Shown here in pieces: positions 30,482 to 44,307 of a DNA stretch of 64,000 nt; position 1 is the stretch's first letter; each line of letters begins with the position of its first letter. Position numbers and translations under genes: made by a program. This DNA is from Eleginops maclovinus (Eukaryota; Chordata; Actinopteri; Perciformes; Eleginopidae). Under the pieces are notes generated by a model. The model saw only the letters and a program-made list of their open reading frames with translations, searched no databases and was not told the DNA's origin. The DNA lies in assembly GCF_036324505.1 (NCBI RefSeq), contig NC_086368.1, forward strand, positions 4,493,021-4,557,020, in the 5' to 3' direction.

Positions 30482-30564
30482 CTGTAGGAACAGAAACACA
30501 TGGATATCAGTCCTCAGCGTCTGTGTTGCTCTGCATTACTCGTACCGTCTCACGTCTCACTCTC
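30482..30564. repeat. Direct repeat, unit 2
   Basis: Second unit of the duplication at 29936-30022. The two diverge immediately outside the unit (CTACGTTC against CTCCTAGT). Confidence 0.85.
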
Positions 30565-31026
30565 CTAGTGACTGGCGTCAGCTATATGCACACAGCGCCT
30601 CCTGCTGACCAGACCAGCTAGATAATTAATGAAATCACAGAAAATATCAATCGAGTCATTTTAACCTGTTGTAAAGTCCTTAGCTGTTTTGACACTTTTG
30701 ATGTCTCTGCAAACACCCAGTGCCACACTTTCACGTCAGAGTCTCCAAAACACCAGAAAAGTCTCCAATAACACAAAAAAATTAAAAAATCGCTAGATTT
30801 GTCGCTAGAGCAGCCCAACTGAGCTTTCAAAAATAAAAGTCCTTCAACTAGTGCTAAATTACGTGATGCACAAATACAATTTAAATAAATTCTCAAAAAT
30901 GAAATTGGTCTCAGAAAAGGCAAACAAATTATGCAACCAATACAATGGCAACAGTTGCAATGTATATTAAACATTTAATAAGTGTCACCATAAATCATTA
31001 CTAGGCTACTAATAGTACTAATACTG

Positions 31027-31094
<68 letters not shown>

Positions 31095-31096
31095 GC

Positions 31097-31176
<80 letters not shown>

Positions 31177-32143
31177 CCACCCTTCAAAAACAAGCAATAT
31201 TAGAAAAAACAGAATAGGAAGAGACATAGACAGGGAATACAGTGTTAATGTAATCGTCTGTTGTTCTAAATTTAATCAGGGAAATAAAGGTGCAGGAGGA
31301 AAATGTAACAAATCAAATCAAAGTTTATGCCTAGAGTTAAAACAACAAACTGAAACATCGCGAGATTTGGTTTTAAACATCAGCTTTCGCTCCCCACTTC
31401 TCTGAAATAGAAACCGAACAGCTGCTGCTGCCCGTCTAATGATGCGTTCAGAGTACGTGGAAATCAACAAACTTCCACAAATGCTCTTTCCATGAATTAA
31501 ATGTATCTTTTTTATGCATTTCCTCAAATACTGCACTTACTTTTCCTATCTGCTTCACTACAATAATTTACAAAACATAATATCATGTAATGTAATTTAA
31601 TGTAAGATGATGTACGTTATAAAGTATTTCACTTTGGTGTGAACAAATGGAATGCTCTTGCAAAAAAGGATGATTATTTTGTATTAAACACATTTTAGTT
31701 ATTTAAAACAAAAAATATGTTGGGTAATTAACACTTTAATATCATCTTGTATTTGATAAAACAACATTGTTTTACTAACCCATAAAGCATATTGAATAGA
31801 TATGTTAAATGGGAAATAGTTAACAATTAGTTTAAATTTTATTGGTAAAACAAATCAGTAGGAATATAGCAATAATATAAAATGATATTGTTATTTTTTT
31901 GTAAAAGTTATCTTCATCTATAAAATCCATCATCCATGAGACGAGATGGAATGATTCCAAACCAGGTTTCAGTCACTAAACATAAGAAGGGAATAAAAAC
32001 GTATTGATGAATATTTATATTTATTTCGTCACCTTTTGTTAGTATTTCCTTTTGGTACGAGTTATTATATGTGTATTTAATGAAAACGTTTGATTATATT
32101 TAAATATTTATATTAAACCGTTACATATGTTAAATCCAATGTG
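30565..32143. other. Intergenic AT-rich region without a gene
   Basis: No supported exon. It contains the trinucleotide tract at 31032-31173 and is otherwise unremarkable, separating the transglutaminase cluster and repeat block from the tomm34 promoter. Confidence 0.6.
31032..31173. repeat. Compound (CTA)n(TAA)n microsatellite
   Basis: A (CTA)n run passes through GCTAAT into a (TAA)n run of about 75 bp. Confidence 0.95.
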
Positions 32144-32160
32144 GCAACCAGGGGGCGCCA
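32144..32160 (+). promoter_or_regulatory. CTCF-like motif upstream of tomm34
   Basis: GCAACCAGGGGGCGCCA contains the AGGGGGCGC core typical of CTCF sites. It lies between the repeat-rich gap and the tomm34 first exon, where an insulator would be plausible. Motif match only. Confidence 0.35.
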
Positions 32161-32320
32161 TTGAAATCCCAAATTCCTACGATATGCCTAGGACTTGAAC
32201 GCGGCATGTAAGGGGAAGTAAAAGCAACACTGCTGCAGCTAATGTTCATCCATGCTGTAGCTCCAGAAAAACCGAGAAGTTACTACAGCAATCCCGCAAG
32301 TTTTATTACCGCACCCTGTG

Positions 32321-32509
32321 TATAAACCCCCACACCGGCAAAAGAAAATCCCGCTAAGACCAACAACAAGGAGAATAAAACGTCCAAAAAGTAATGTCAG
32401 TATTAATAACGCGTTCAGATAGTTTCGGGTACAGGTAGTCGTTTTTTTCGGTCATTTGTGTCGTCAAGAGGAGAACTGTGTCGCTTTTTCTCAGAGGAAC
32501 CGAGAGCCG
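32321..32509 (+). promoter_or_regulatory. tomm34: tomm34 promoter and non-coding first exon
   Basis: A clear splice donor (AGAGCCG then GTAAGAAG) at 32510 ends a probable non-coding first exon. A TATA-like TATAAA lies at 32321-32326. The next acceptor (TTTTCAG, 33576) leads into the coding exon with 20 nt of 5' UTR before the ATG. The transcription start is not fixed. Confidence 0.45.
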
Positions 32510-33596
32510 GTAAGAAGTGAGCGAGCCTCCTTACGTTAGCATAGTTAGCTTTGGTAGCTTGTGCTATCTCAAATGTAGCTTGAATTAGCATAACTTAGCT
32601 AGCGAGCTAACTTGGCAAATCAACAACAAAAGAGTGCTAGTTAAAACAGAACCACATATGTGGGATTTAAATTCGATATGTTATCTCTTTTAAAGTGAAC
32701 TTTTAGTGCTAGTTTGATGAAATGGTCATTCTGCTTTATGAAATACGTAATACAGCTACGTACCAGGCTATAACAACTTATTTTTTAAGCTAACATGTCA
32801 TGTCATTTTTGGTTAGATGGCATTGGCGGTACGTAGTTAAGGTTGAAGTGAAACCTAAATCAACATACGTTTAGCTAAAGTATTTGTGTTAACATATAAG
32901 CAAACGGTATATATTTGTTATGCCGAAATTGTGGCTATTTTATACCTACAGTTTGTTAGTTCCACTTAGGTCAAGCTAAAGTCGTTTAACAAACCTGAAA
33001 TACGTGCTACTTTTATTTAGCTTTTATTGTTTTATTCAGGGAAATATTTGCGTGGCATTAAAAGTTGTACATTTAAAACTGGCCTGACGCAGTTTAAATT
33101 GGTTTGCTGCAGGTTCCGGTTCTGCAGCACTGCAGAATCGTATTGCCATAGCAAATTAGACCAAAAAAAAAACCCTACAGAAATCCAAACATTTAAAGGA
33201 AACGCATGTTAACATGGCCTTTCAAATGAGCTACAATTAAATTAAACATTAACAGTAGATGTACATGTATTAACAGTTCAGGGATAAATATCTATAGAGT
33301 ATCTATAGAATACATAACATAAACACATAATTAGTCAGACTTTAATATACACACGTACTACTCTACAATATACATACACTCATGATACTATATAAATACA
33401 TACAAGTGTGCAAGTTGCATTTATTTATTTATTATTGAGTAATGATGTGCGAATTTTAAATGCAATGTGGATCTTAGGGATCTAGTTCCGGTTTGAAGTA
33501 ACATTTTAGAAAGTGCTGATACATTTATCATTTGACGTACCATGCACACATGTTAACCAGTGTTTAATCTTTTCAGTTAACATTTAAAAAGCAGAG

Positions 33597-36500
33597 ATGC
33601 CTCAGAAACAGAAGTCCAAGTCCTGGACTGAGCTGAAACAAGCTGGAAATGAAACTTTCAAGACGGGCCAGTATGGAGAGGCCATCAATATCTACAGCCT
33701 GGCCATCAAAGAGCTGGAGAAGTGCAGTAAGTGCTGCTTGCGTATAACCTGTGCATACATGCAAAATATCAGGGTAAACTTAAACATGTTTCATTAAGAT
33801 TTCAGAAGATGGGTGCACAGCGCATATTCAAGGCTATTGAACAATAGAGATGCTACGGTACCACTTTACAATAAGATTACCCTTATAAAGGATTCATAAA
33901 GGGTAATTAATTAGGTTGTAAACATTTTATGAATCATTAAGAACCATTTATTAACCAGTTCTAACATAGTTTTCATACATCAATACAGGCTCACTATTCA
34001 GCAAGATGACTAAGCCTTATATTGGCTACCTAGCTTACTCCGTGTTCTTCATCAGCGTCCTCGGTATCTGTTGTTCACTGAGTTGATTCTCCCCTCATTC
34101 ATCTTGATGTTTTGTTTATCTCATGTCTTATAAAAGCTTATTAATGATTTATAAAGTGTTCACAACCTAATTAATAAACTATTTACAAACTATTCGTAAA
34201 CGCTTTATACTGGTAGTCTTATTGTAAAGTGGTACCGATGCTACCATAGGTTGAATAATGAATTATCCAATCAACACAATTTAAAGGATAACAATTTTTT
34301 ATATGTATATATTACTTAACATTGGGTAAAGTAATTGTCATGCAGAGCTGTTAATAAATACAGTTTCAGCTAAAACAGGGATGTTAAGGGTCAGGTGAAA
34401 CGTAATCTCTTGGTGACTGCACTGTTTGTGAATTAAAGCGTTGCAGTGTCTCCTTGTGGAAAACATTCAAAATAAACAGAACAAATAAAGTGAAAGCTGG
34501 AATGTATTTTTATTATATGAATGTATTCAATAAGTCGGAAACACGTCAAAATAAAGGTCATTAAAAGCAACTTTTAAATGTAATGCTATGGATTTTTTAA
34601 ATATCACACTGCTCTATTTTTAGTCTGATGTTAAGACTCTTAATTTTATGAAAGTAAATCCTTCCTCCCTTTATGAATCTTTTCGTTTAAGATGTCCTGA
34701 ATACTCAACACACTATCAAAATATATTTAACTTTAACAACACTAATTAACATGGCTACATTGATAACTGACACTTTTACTAAATCTTATCTTAATAACTA
34801 ACATACATAACATCTCACCACTTGGCATTGCTCTTCTTTCTCTTAATGTGTGTTCAAAATGGAAATTGCAAAATGACTTTTGACTGAGATTACATGCCCA
34901 GTTTGAAAAATACTTCTCTTGAAAACTCTTATGTGTCTCTTCAGATAAAAAGGAGCCAGAAGATTTGGGCATTTTGTACTCAAACCGTGCAGCCAGCTAT
35001 CTGAAAGATGGCAACTGTGCTGAGTGTGTGAAAGACTGCAATATGTAAGTGTAGTCCTCTGTGACTGATTCCTTTTTGTTATGTTGTCTGTAGGGTTGGG
35101 TATCGTTTGGATTTCAATGATTCCTGTTCCCATTTCCGTTCTTTGAGAGGGTAGAAATAAGTCTCTGGCCAATTTCACTGGGAACAATTTGTATCTATGA
35201 AAACATTTAGTCAAATGAATATTAATGTTTACAAATCACGTCAGAGGTTTAATTTGGTTGTCAATATTAACAACATAGGAGCTAAAACGCTTAATAACCT
35301 TCATTGCGTGTTAGAGAAAGATCATGCGATGGGTTGATGAAGCTGTTTAACGGCAGCGGAGCCGCAGTGTGTGTAGCTAGTGTGTGTAGCTAGTGTGTGT
35401 GTGTGTGAGAGAGAGAGAGAAAGAGAGAGAGATCGATCAGCTGATCCGGAGCATGATTAATCTTACTCTATTAATCCCGGTACTGGACAATTTGTATTTG
35501 TTCTTACTCTGAACTGAGTTTCTAACTGTACAGAAAGAGGCAAGATCCATTTCCGTTATCATCAATAATCAGAACCAAAAATAAGATTTCCAAACCGGTT
35601 TTTGGTTCCCACCCCTGTGATCATATCCTTTTTACTGTTTGTTTCAAATATTCTTTTCTTGAGTTTCAGATGTATCTTTGGGTGTCTGGTTTTTATATCT
35701 ATATATAAATATATTGTAGCTTAATTAAAAAAAAATGGTTATTTCAGTAGCTGAACTTTAGAAAGAATCAACTTTTAATACAGATGGCTTCTGATCATTA
35801 ATAATCAGAAGATGTATATCACTGTATTTTTCCATGATTGCAAATATTCACACATACATTCACATATTATACTTATTGGCACCACAAACAAACTGTTGAC
35901 CGCTGGTGGCCCTCATGAGTCGTATGTGGTGAAGGATTCGGAATGCAGGAAACAACTGCAAAATGTATACCATTTCTTTTATTCCACAAACTTGGCATAC
36001 CACATGATAACTTGAGCACTGTTTATAATTTTTTAACTTTCATCCGGAAATTGCAAAATGCACATTTAGCACCATCTTGTGACGGAACATCAAACATGAT
36101 GATAATTGTTCACTGTTCCTTTTTTGAATCTTGTTTTCCAGGTAAAAGCTGTGCGTTGTGCAATAAAACAAACCCTTGTCCAGTGTAAACAATCGTAAAC
36201 CCATGTGATTATTATTCCTACGGTCCTGTTTCACTCGTAGAGCGCTTTCTTACTTAACGGTCTCATTGTCTTTAGCGTCCATCTTTAATAGTACTGCTAG
36301 CACACTTTGTAACTGCCGTGCTCCTGCGCTGTACCCCAGCGTGCATTTCGCCGGTGCAGCAGTGAAAGGAGTCCCCTTTAATACAGCGGGGGCACAAGAG
36401 CGCCTTTCGCCAACTCGCAACCATTTTTGTTGTGAAAAATGTAATACTACGGAAAAAGAATCCCCGGTGTTTGGTAATGAATGCTACACTGCCAAGCACT

Positions 36501-39500
36501 AATCAGAAGCATGTTTGATTTCGTGCCAGCAGTTATGGTGTTGAAGTTAGGATGTTTTCTTTTGCTCATGGTCTCTTGCAGCTTTGGCCTTACCACAAGT
36601 TGAGATGGAGCCTTTTTCTGTTTTCTTGCTGATTGCACATTTTATCATCTGACCTGTTGATATCATTTCACTCAGGTCTCTGGAGCTGTTCCCCTATAAT
36701 GTGAAGTCCCTGCTCCGCCGTGCTGCTGCCTACGAAGCTTTGGAGCGCTACAGGCTGGCCTACATCGACTACAAGACGGCTCTGCAGATCGACTGCAACA
36801 TCGCAGCGGCTCACGACGGCACCAACAGGTACCTGGGCGCTTGTTCAACCCCTTCTTCAGGGGATTGTTTGTATTCCTTGAAGTGGGGTTGTATGAGGTA
36901 CATATCTGTAGGCAGTGATCCACCTACAGTAGATGGTGATTGGCACGCCCCTAGTTTGAAGAAATGGACATGTGTAGCAGCAGGAACCTGAGCAACGCTC
37001 GGCTCTGGACGGGGACAAAAGGTATTGTAGAAAGAAACCTAAAAGATGGCTCACATTGACAATATCAGTTAAAGGATAGGTTATATTTAAAATGTTTCAC
37101 TGCTTTGCTGGCCATCAGACATCCAGTTTCAGATGGTATCTGAAGTCGTTATCTCTCTTTGAAGCCACCAGACTCCATAGAGAAACCTCACAGGTCACAG
37201 GAGGTACTTGTTTACTTATTGATTGGTTAGTTTATTTGTGTTATTGTTGGACTTCAATTAATTTAAACTTCCCTTTTAAAACAACAACTAACATATTAAC
37301 GCCAACTAACTAACTAACCAATCGAGGCAGCGGTGTACTGCAAGGTCATTGCCATTGGAGTCTTGTGCCTTTGAGGAGAGTAGAAAATATCTGCAGAACT
37401 ATCAGTTAAATATTTTTAAATATAGCATAAACTTTGGCTAAACTGTTTGTAGTTTGTGCACCTTTTTACTGCAGTATCTTGTTAGTGCTCCTCTCTGTTC
37501 TTCCACAATTGTATCTCCTGATGGTCGTACCCTGACTATGGATGAATACGCTTCTTTAGATTACCCATTACAGAAGAAATTCAATATATTGAGCCGTATT
37601 CAGAATGTTTTGTGCTTCATCTATCTATATTTCAGGTTGTTTTTGTCATCCTGTTGTTTTTCATGCTACTCTTTGAACTGTACTTCCTGATGGTGAAAGA
37701 ACCCTGGATTGTTTCTTAACGCCTAAAGAACTGAAAAAGATGACGGTTATTTTTCAACCTTTTTCTTCTTTTTTTTTTTTAGGATGACGAAGGCTCTCAC
37801 AGAGGCAGACGGTCTGTCATGGAGGGAAAAGCTTCCTCCCATCCCCACTGTCCCCATGTCTGTCAGAGAAAAGCTTGCTCAGAAAGCCACAGCCAACGCC
37901 GCCCCACGAACCGCTGCTCCCACACAGAACGGCACCAATCAAACCAGCAAACCTGGTGAGGAGAAATGTCCAAATCACAGGAAAACAGAATATTGTAAAA
38001 TCACTTTTTACACGTTTTTGCGCCTCTTTTTCTGCTTATGAAATAGGCCAATCACAAACATGAGTTGTCTGTTTATGTTTCTAAATGGGCCTTCTTGGTA
38101 TCAGAGGTGGTTTGAAAGTGTCCCCTCTTTATATATAAAATAATGATGTCCTGAGCCCTATGTATGGTGGGATAGACATCATGGTTTTTTTTAAAATTTG
38201 TTTAGTTCTTTTAATTCAAACGTGTATAAAAAAAATGTCTGATTACTGACCAGCTGCATGTTTGTACATTCTCTGATTTCTATCAACAGCATTTTTTTTT
38301 GTAGTCAGATTTAGGAGTAACTTCAGAAATGTAAAAAAAATGATTTAGAGTTTAATCCATCTTATGACACTTTTTCACATGTAAGCACCATGCTGCCACT
38401 TTAAAACATCACAACTCTTCCCCTTTAAAATGTAGATAAACTTAAAGGGATAGTCCGGCGAAAATTGACCCCAGGGTCTTTTTCTGCATGAAAACTGATC
38501 AAGTAAGCCCTCCAGAGTTTTTTTCATTCATCAACCAGTATAGAGCTTGCCCGGAGCAACCGGGAGCAACGCTAATAGCCCAAATGGCTTACAGTGCATT
38601 CGATCGGGGCAGTGCGCAGAACGCTTCCAAAACGGAATTTTTTAACCACTAACATTGCTCTAAATAGCACCAAACCTCTGCAGTAGCATGACTAGGGTCC
38701 CTACACATAAAACAGAGCACCAACAACGTAGTTTGCAAACCCAAAGTTTATTAAAAAGAACTGTCTTACAAGACTCACCAACTGCCCCCCATACCAGCTC
38801 CTCTCCAAGGAAAGTCCACACAAGTCGATTATCGAATGCACCGGAGTTCAGTTCAAGGAGGAATGTTTAGGAATGTATAATTCCATGGAAAGGAGCTGCA
38901 TGTAAGTTACAGGCAACTCCTTTCATTTCAGTGTCAACACTCACTAGATATGAATTTCCAATTGCCGTTTTGGAAGCGTTCTGCGCACTGCCCTGAGCGA
39001 ATGCACTGTAAGCCATTTGGGCTATTAGCGTTGCTCCGGGCAAGCTCAATACTGGTTGATGAACGAAAACAACTCTCTGGAGGGCTTATTTGATCAGTTT
39101 TCATGCAGAAAAAGACCCTGGGGTCAATTTTCGCCGGACTATCCCTTTAACATGTGTTTGGAACAAATTCCATTTTGGATCTTTTCCTGCCTCTGACCTT
39201 TTGTTCCTCTCTCTCTTGACGTCAGCGCCCAATGATAAAGACGTGAAGAAAGCTCAGCTCCTGAAAGAAGAAGGCAACGCTCTGGTGAAGAAAGGAGAAC
39301 ACAAGAAGGCCATCGAGAAGTACAGCCAGAGCCTCAAACTCAACCCCACCGAGCCGACCACCTACACCAACCGGTGGGTACCGTCTTTGAATCGCTTTAT
39401 ATCCTCATAGAAGAGTGCTGAAACGGCTGACTGGAGCTATGCTTGAGTTAGTGATGTCACAAAACTACCAATCAAGGATTCTGTACTAATTCCATGATTC

Positions 39501-41202
39501 TCTATACCAATTTCATACCACACAAAATAAATGAGTCCATGTGCTTAACCATACAGTTTTAACACCGCTTGAATACAGTTTTTTTTAATAATTGGTCATA
39601 ATCGACACCTTTATTCTATATTGCTGTGAAAAAATATAAGTGATCCTCCAGATCTGTTAATAGTGAGTCAGTTTTGTCTCTTGTGACATCTCCATTGTCG
39701 GTTTAAAAATGAAAATATATTGGGTTGTGGGAGCTTAACGCATAAACAAAAGGAAGAAACGGAAATGTTATGCGACACATGCATTTTTTTAAAACTGAGG
39801 AAAATAATAAGATTAATATGTGTAGAGCCTTGGAACACTGTAGTTGCATACTGCTTGACAGAATGGTTTGAAAGAATGTGATTTTGTGTGTGTGTGTGTG
39901 TGTGGGATCAGGGCGCTGTGTTACGTGTCAGTAAAGCAGTACAGAGACGCCATCAGAGACTGTGACGAGGCTCTGACGATGGACGGCAGGAACATCAAGG
40001 CGCTCTACAGGAAGTCTCAGGCCTACCTGGGGCTCAAGGTGAGATCCCCCACCCCTCATGACCATGCTTCACTTCACACACTGCGCACGCACATGCAAGC
40101 ACACAAATTGTATGCTGGTTTAAAGGTGCAGGTGACATATTAAAAGCCCCTTGATATTTCATGTAGTTTGTCCTCCGGCAGCTTCTATTCATGACTATTC
40201 AACACTAGGGAGGGGTGTTGTTAGGATATCAATACTGATACCAGGTTAGGGTGAGGGTCCATATTCTTATAGCTACTTTAATCCATCATTTTGAGCAAAA
40301 AATAAAGACATAAATCAATAAACAATAGTTGTAGATTTAACAAATTGTAAATTCCAGATACTCGACTGATCTCCTGACTCCATGGCTTGCACTAGTGTAT
40401 GATTCTGTTGCGACGCAGACCGAAAACTGTATGCCGGGCAAACAAATGACACATTGTGTACAACCCGCAACGTTTGTCTAGCTCGCCTAGCTAGCAAGTT
40501 AGCAGTTTATGCAATGCCAGCTATTGGCTATCCAACATACCTAAACACACTGGACTCCGCTTTAGTAACGCGCTGTAACTCTATTACAATACACCTGGCC
40601 ACAGCACTGACACTCTGCGGTTCCTGTGTTATTCTCCCTCTGAAGATGAGCGGCGGCAGGCTGTGGAGGCTGTGTGTACAGAAGCGTAACTCCTGCGCTG
40701 TCAGCCACGATGTTCAAAAGTTCAAAAGCTGTATTGTTGGATGCACACAGTAGCTACAGTGTAGATATGGGAATGCACATCTTAAGACCCAAGCTCCTCC
40801 AACAATGCAACACAAGTATATCAAAAATAAATGTAAATAAAAGACACAAAACAACAAGAGTGCTAGAAGAAATGCAATAGAAATAAAATAGTGCAAGATT
40901 ATGGTGCAATTAAAGCAGAAGTGAAGTGTATAGGTCAAATAAAAAAGTGTTTACAATAAATGTAATCCAGAATAGGAGGAAAACATTGACATTTGAAAAA
41001 ACCATTTAAAAAGTTTAAACCTGCGCGTACATTTTTCATTTCTGTCACGTCTCCTCAACCTCTATTGGTTTCTAACTCTACATTTCCTGTTGTCTTCCTG
41101 CAGGACATCCGAGCCTGCGAGGAGAGCGTCAACATGCTGCTCCGAGTGGAGCCCAACAACTGTGCTGCCATGAAGCTGCTGGAGGAGGCGCACAAGAAGT
41201 GA
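33597..41202 (+). CDS. tomm34: Mitochondrial import receptor subunit TOM34 (complete, seven coding exons)
   Basis: Exons: 33597-33726, 34945-35044, 36676-36828, 37783-37955, 39226-39373, 39912-40038, 41104-41202 (TGA). Total 930 nt, 309 residues, the same length as human TOMM34. The family is a cytosolic TPR co-chaperone that binds Hsp70 and Hsp90 and escorts preproteins to mitochondria. The N-terminal TPR cluster contains ELKQAGNETFKTGQYGEA, LYSNRAASYLKDGNC and LLRRAAAYEALERYRLAYID. A Pro/Thr-rich linker follows (about 145-190). The C-terminal TPR cluster contains LLKEEGNALVKKGEHKKAIE, TNRALCYVSVKQY and ALYRKSQAYLGLK. The carboxylate-clamp Asn and Lys positions look preserved. There is no signal peptide or membrane segment. 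Introns hold several transposons. It converges with ywhab. Confidence 0.96.
33857..34236. mobile_element. hAT-type MITE, 380 bp, in tomm34
   Basis: Terminal inverted repeats are GGTACCACTTTACAATAAGA at the left and its complement ending AAAGTGGTACC at the right. The 8-bp GATGCTAC lies directly on both sides (33849-33856 and 34237-34244). There is no coding sequence. Confidence 0.9.
34374..34705 (+). repeat. Dispersed repeat, copy 2
   Basis: Longer copy of the repeat at 27699-27990, including the block GTGTCTCCTTGTGGAAAAC missing there. It lies in the intron after the first tomm34 coding exon. Confidence 0.7.
35091..35613. mobile_element. Probable degenerate hAT-like element in tomm34
   Basis: The left end TAGGGTTGGGTATCGTTTGG and right end TTTTTGGTTCCCACCCCTG are roughly inverted and resemble the hAT ends at 59355 and 63214. 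No matching 8-bp duplication was found, so the boundaries are tentative. It contains a short (GT)n(GA)n run at 35386-35432. Confidence 0.45.
38446..39146. mobile_element. Foldback element flanked by TTAA (piggyBac-like MITE)
   Basis: 701 bp with inverted arms of about 185 bp (38446-38634 and 38963-39146), nearly identical: AGGGATAGTCCGGCGAAAAT at the left and its complement at the right. TTAA lies at both edges (38442-38445 and 39147-39150), the target preference of piggyBac-type transposases. The left arm has an extra 11 bp near 38556. There is no transposase. It ends only 75 bp before the exon at 39226 of tomm34. Confidence 0.8.
39884..39904. repeat. (TG)n run before a tomm34 acceptor
   Basis: The repeat runs to within eight bases of the acceptor (GGGATCAG) of the exon at 39912. 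Confidence 0.8.
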
Positions 41203-42926
41203 GGAGCATCAGGGACTGAGGAGACGGCGGTAAGAGTCGCTCATTGCACTGCGTTCAGAACCAAGAGGAAGCAAAGTCACAAGTTTCAAAATAAGAGCTC
41301 TTTCAACAGCCGCGCAGTGACACGATTCAGCCGCTTTAAGTCAAAGACTCGACCTGCGTTTCCCAAAAGCCTCACACCGAGCACACTTTGATCTGTTTAC
41401 CGTCTTTGGAACAAACGCTGCAAGACGCCGGTTTCAGTTTCACTGAATATTTATGGTTATTTAAACGAGCTGGAATGATTGCATTATAATTCGTAATCAG
41501 AGTACACCTTTACCGACATCAGTTTTAAAGTGGAGCTCCTGCTTAATACAGAAACTCAAAGATGAAAGCATTACTTTTTACCTTCAGGTCACATGATCCC
41601 AGTTCCTTTTTATCAGGACATCAAATGCAGCTGGTTAGGTTAAGGGTGGGGGGTGAGATAAATACCATCTTATTATAAATATATTGTGATGCAGTAAAGG
41701 TGAGGGAATGTACAAAGGTGTAAAACAATCAGAGCCAAAAGGAAAGAGACTACCCAAGTGTAAAAACATTGGACACATTTCCATTCCCTCGGTATAAACC
41801 ACGGGGCTTTTCTCATAACGTTAGCGTCCAAATTGTAAATCAATGTTAAATATTTGTTTTTGTACACCAAAGACGTTTAGGCTTGTATCCATTAAGGAAA
41901 AACAAATGAATAAATTAAACTATTTAGGAATTCTTGTTGCAGACAAGCTGATGGTTTAAAAAAGCTTAAACTATTAAAACATATGAACATTTAATTTCCT
42001 CTGTGGATTTTCTGCTGGAAAAATCAATAACTCCGTCTCTCCTGTTTGGAAATAAACTCCAGATTGAAGCCCACTTTAGAACATTGATGATCAGTAAAGG
42101 TTTGAATCAGTTTGAATTTAAAGTTACAAACATCTTTTCTCCACAGAAAGTTCTTCACAACGCAGGATGAATAAGTAAACTACCTGAGGCGTGTGTGTGT
42201 GTGTCTCAGTGGAATGATTGCAGAGATTAAATGGAAGGGTTTAAAATACTCTGCCTTGGCATTCGAGCATGTTTTATTACCTCTAACAGCACACTTCCAT
42301 ATTTCTCCTGAACTTCTGGATTATTCTGGCAGATTGATATGAACGCTGATCAAACTGATAATTGCGATAACCTGAATGTCACTCAAAGGCACCATAACAT
42401 TTAGTTTACATGAGTGTCGATGCTTTGCTATTCAGTTACAAACTTGTCAGCCCACGCCTTATTTCCCGTCTCATCTTAGACTTCTGAGAATCCTCTGCAT
42501 CACTCCACTGAGATGTATTCGTTTGTTCAGAGCCTCAGTTTGTTCCTCATTTGCAAGACAACAATGTGAACCAAGTCAAAGGGTCCTCAGAGGGGTCATC
42601 ATATTAAAGTACTGTCTCCATATCGTTCCTCCATTTGATTGTTTTATTGTGAAAAATAAAGGTAGTGCAATGTCTCATGGGTGATCCTGCTGTAGCTCGG
42701 CAAACTCCATCTTGCCTGAAGTGCCTGTCTTCATCCTCCGCCTGCTGCTCTGCGTTCTTCTCTGCTGAAACGTTAGTAAGAGAGTACGGCTCCAGTCACA
42801 TGTAGAGACGTTTGTGAAACACACCAAGCTTCTGTCTGCAGAGCCGTCTGAGCTCCTTCGGTTTCACCACATGTAGCTGTTTTTGTAAATTGCAATTTCT
42901 GTCAGCCTGCTTCTGTTCTAACTTCA

Positions 42927-42945
42927 AATAAACTTAAGGAATAAA
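42927..42945 (+). terminator. tomm34: Probable poly(A) signals of tomm34
   Basis: Two AATAAA hexamers (42927-42932 and 42940-42945) lie about 1.7 kb after the stop codon. A less favourable one is near 42655. They mark the likely end of the 3' UTR. Confidence 0.5.
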
Positions 42946-42969
42946 CAAACCATGTTTTGTTCGCTTATT

Positions 42970-43309
42970 TTTGTATCAAAGTACATCTCTTACATTTTTG
43001 TTGCTTTGTACTTTTACTCCCCTACATGTATGTAATCCCTTTAGTTACAGGTCTGGATTAATGATGGTAAATATAATCAGCCCTTAAATCAGACTTTAGT
43101 TCACCTGCAGTAAATCCAGCAGCTACCCTGCAGAATACAAAGCCATTCAAACTAGCTGCACCTTTACCAGCTCTGAGAACACTTTAATGATCAATAATTA
43201 TAAAACATATCAGAGATATTATTCTGAAATGGACCAATCAGACAATGACTACTTTAACTGTCGCTACTTTAAGTACATTTTGGAGATCTGAGTACTTCTC
43301 CCACCTCTG
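42970..43309 (-). mobile_element. hAT MITE, left copy (inverted)
   Basis: The terminus at 43309 reads, on the minus strand, CAGAGGTGGGAGAAGTACTC, a hAT MITE end common in fish. The interior matches the element at 44308-44892 in opposite orientation over about 250 bp. No duplication was identified and the left end is uncertain. Confidence 0.6.
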
Positions 43310-44307
43310 TTCGTAGATGAGAAGATGGAGACTTTGTATATATTTGGGTTCTATTACCCAGACTATTAAACATGTCCCAATATGAAGCACTATGGCAAAA
43401 ATACCAGGGTGTTTCTCTGTTCTGATCCACAATCCTTTGCGCAGTAACACCGTCACAGTTAAGGGTGCAATGTAACCATAAAGTAGTTCCAATTGTATCC
43501 TTAAGTACATAATTACATAACAGCATTGGACATATTATGAACACTACTCTGATTTAAATGATGGTTTCACACTAACTGTTTTAATATTAATACTGTGACT
43601 TTTTAAATGTGCTTTATTGGGATTATTTGTATTTATTACGTACGACTAATTGAAATGCTGTACTACCACTCTTGAACACTTTTTTTTTCATTGTAGTATG
43701 CATCACATTGTGAAATACCATATTATGACCCTTGCTAAATAATTATGGGTCAGAACGGACATTTTGTTGTATGATATACTATTGTTTTGTTGCATATGGA
43801 GGATTTTTGTTCCTGTGGATGGGACAAGGTATCAGTTTGCAGTAAATGCTAAGCTATGATTTATATATAACATTTACATAAAATCTCTCCAAAGCACATT
43901 TAGAAATTCTGACTAAGTTCATAGCACCTTTTACATCTGGAACATCAAGAGGTTTAAGGTTCATAGCAGCACAGAGACAATATTCTCTCGGAATCTTTCT
44001 GGGCAGGGGGGTTTAGTAGAAGGAAATCACACTAGACAAACATTCACCATTTGTTCTACCATAAACTCTACACTTTAAATAGATCAACACTTCCCTCCCG
44101 AGCTGCACAGCCTCATATCCAAGGTGCAACCCACAGAGAGGTTTGTGCAGTGACCTCAGACAGGACTCGCACAGATCCGGATCTACCAAAGGATAGAGGG
44201 AACTTTTTAAATAAAGGAAGCCACTGAAGGAAGTCAGAACACTTTAAAGTCGTCTTGGATCTGATTTAGATTTGTGATGTGAACAGGTCTCTAGCATGTC
44301 CCTCTGG

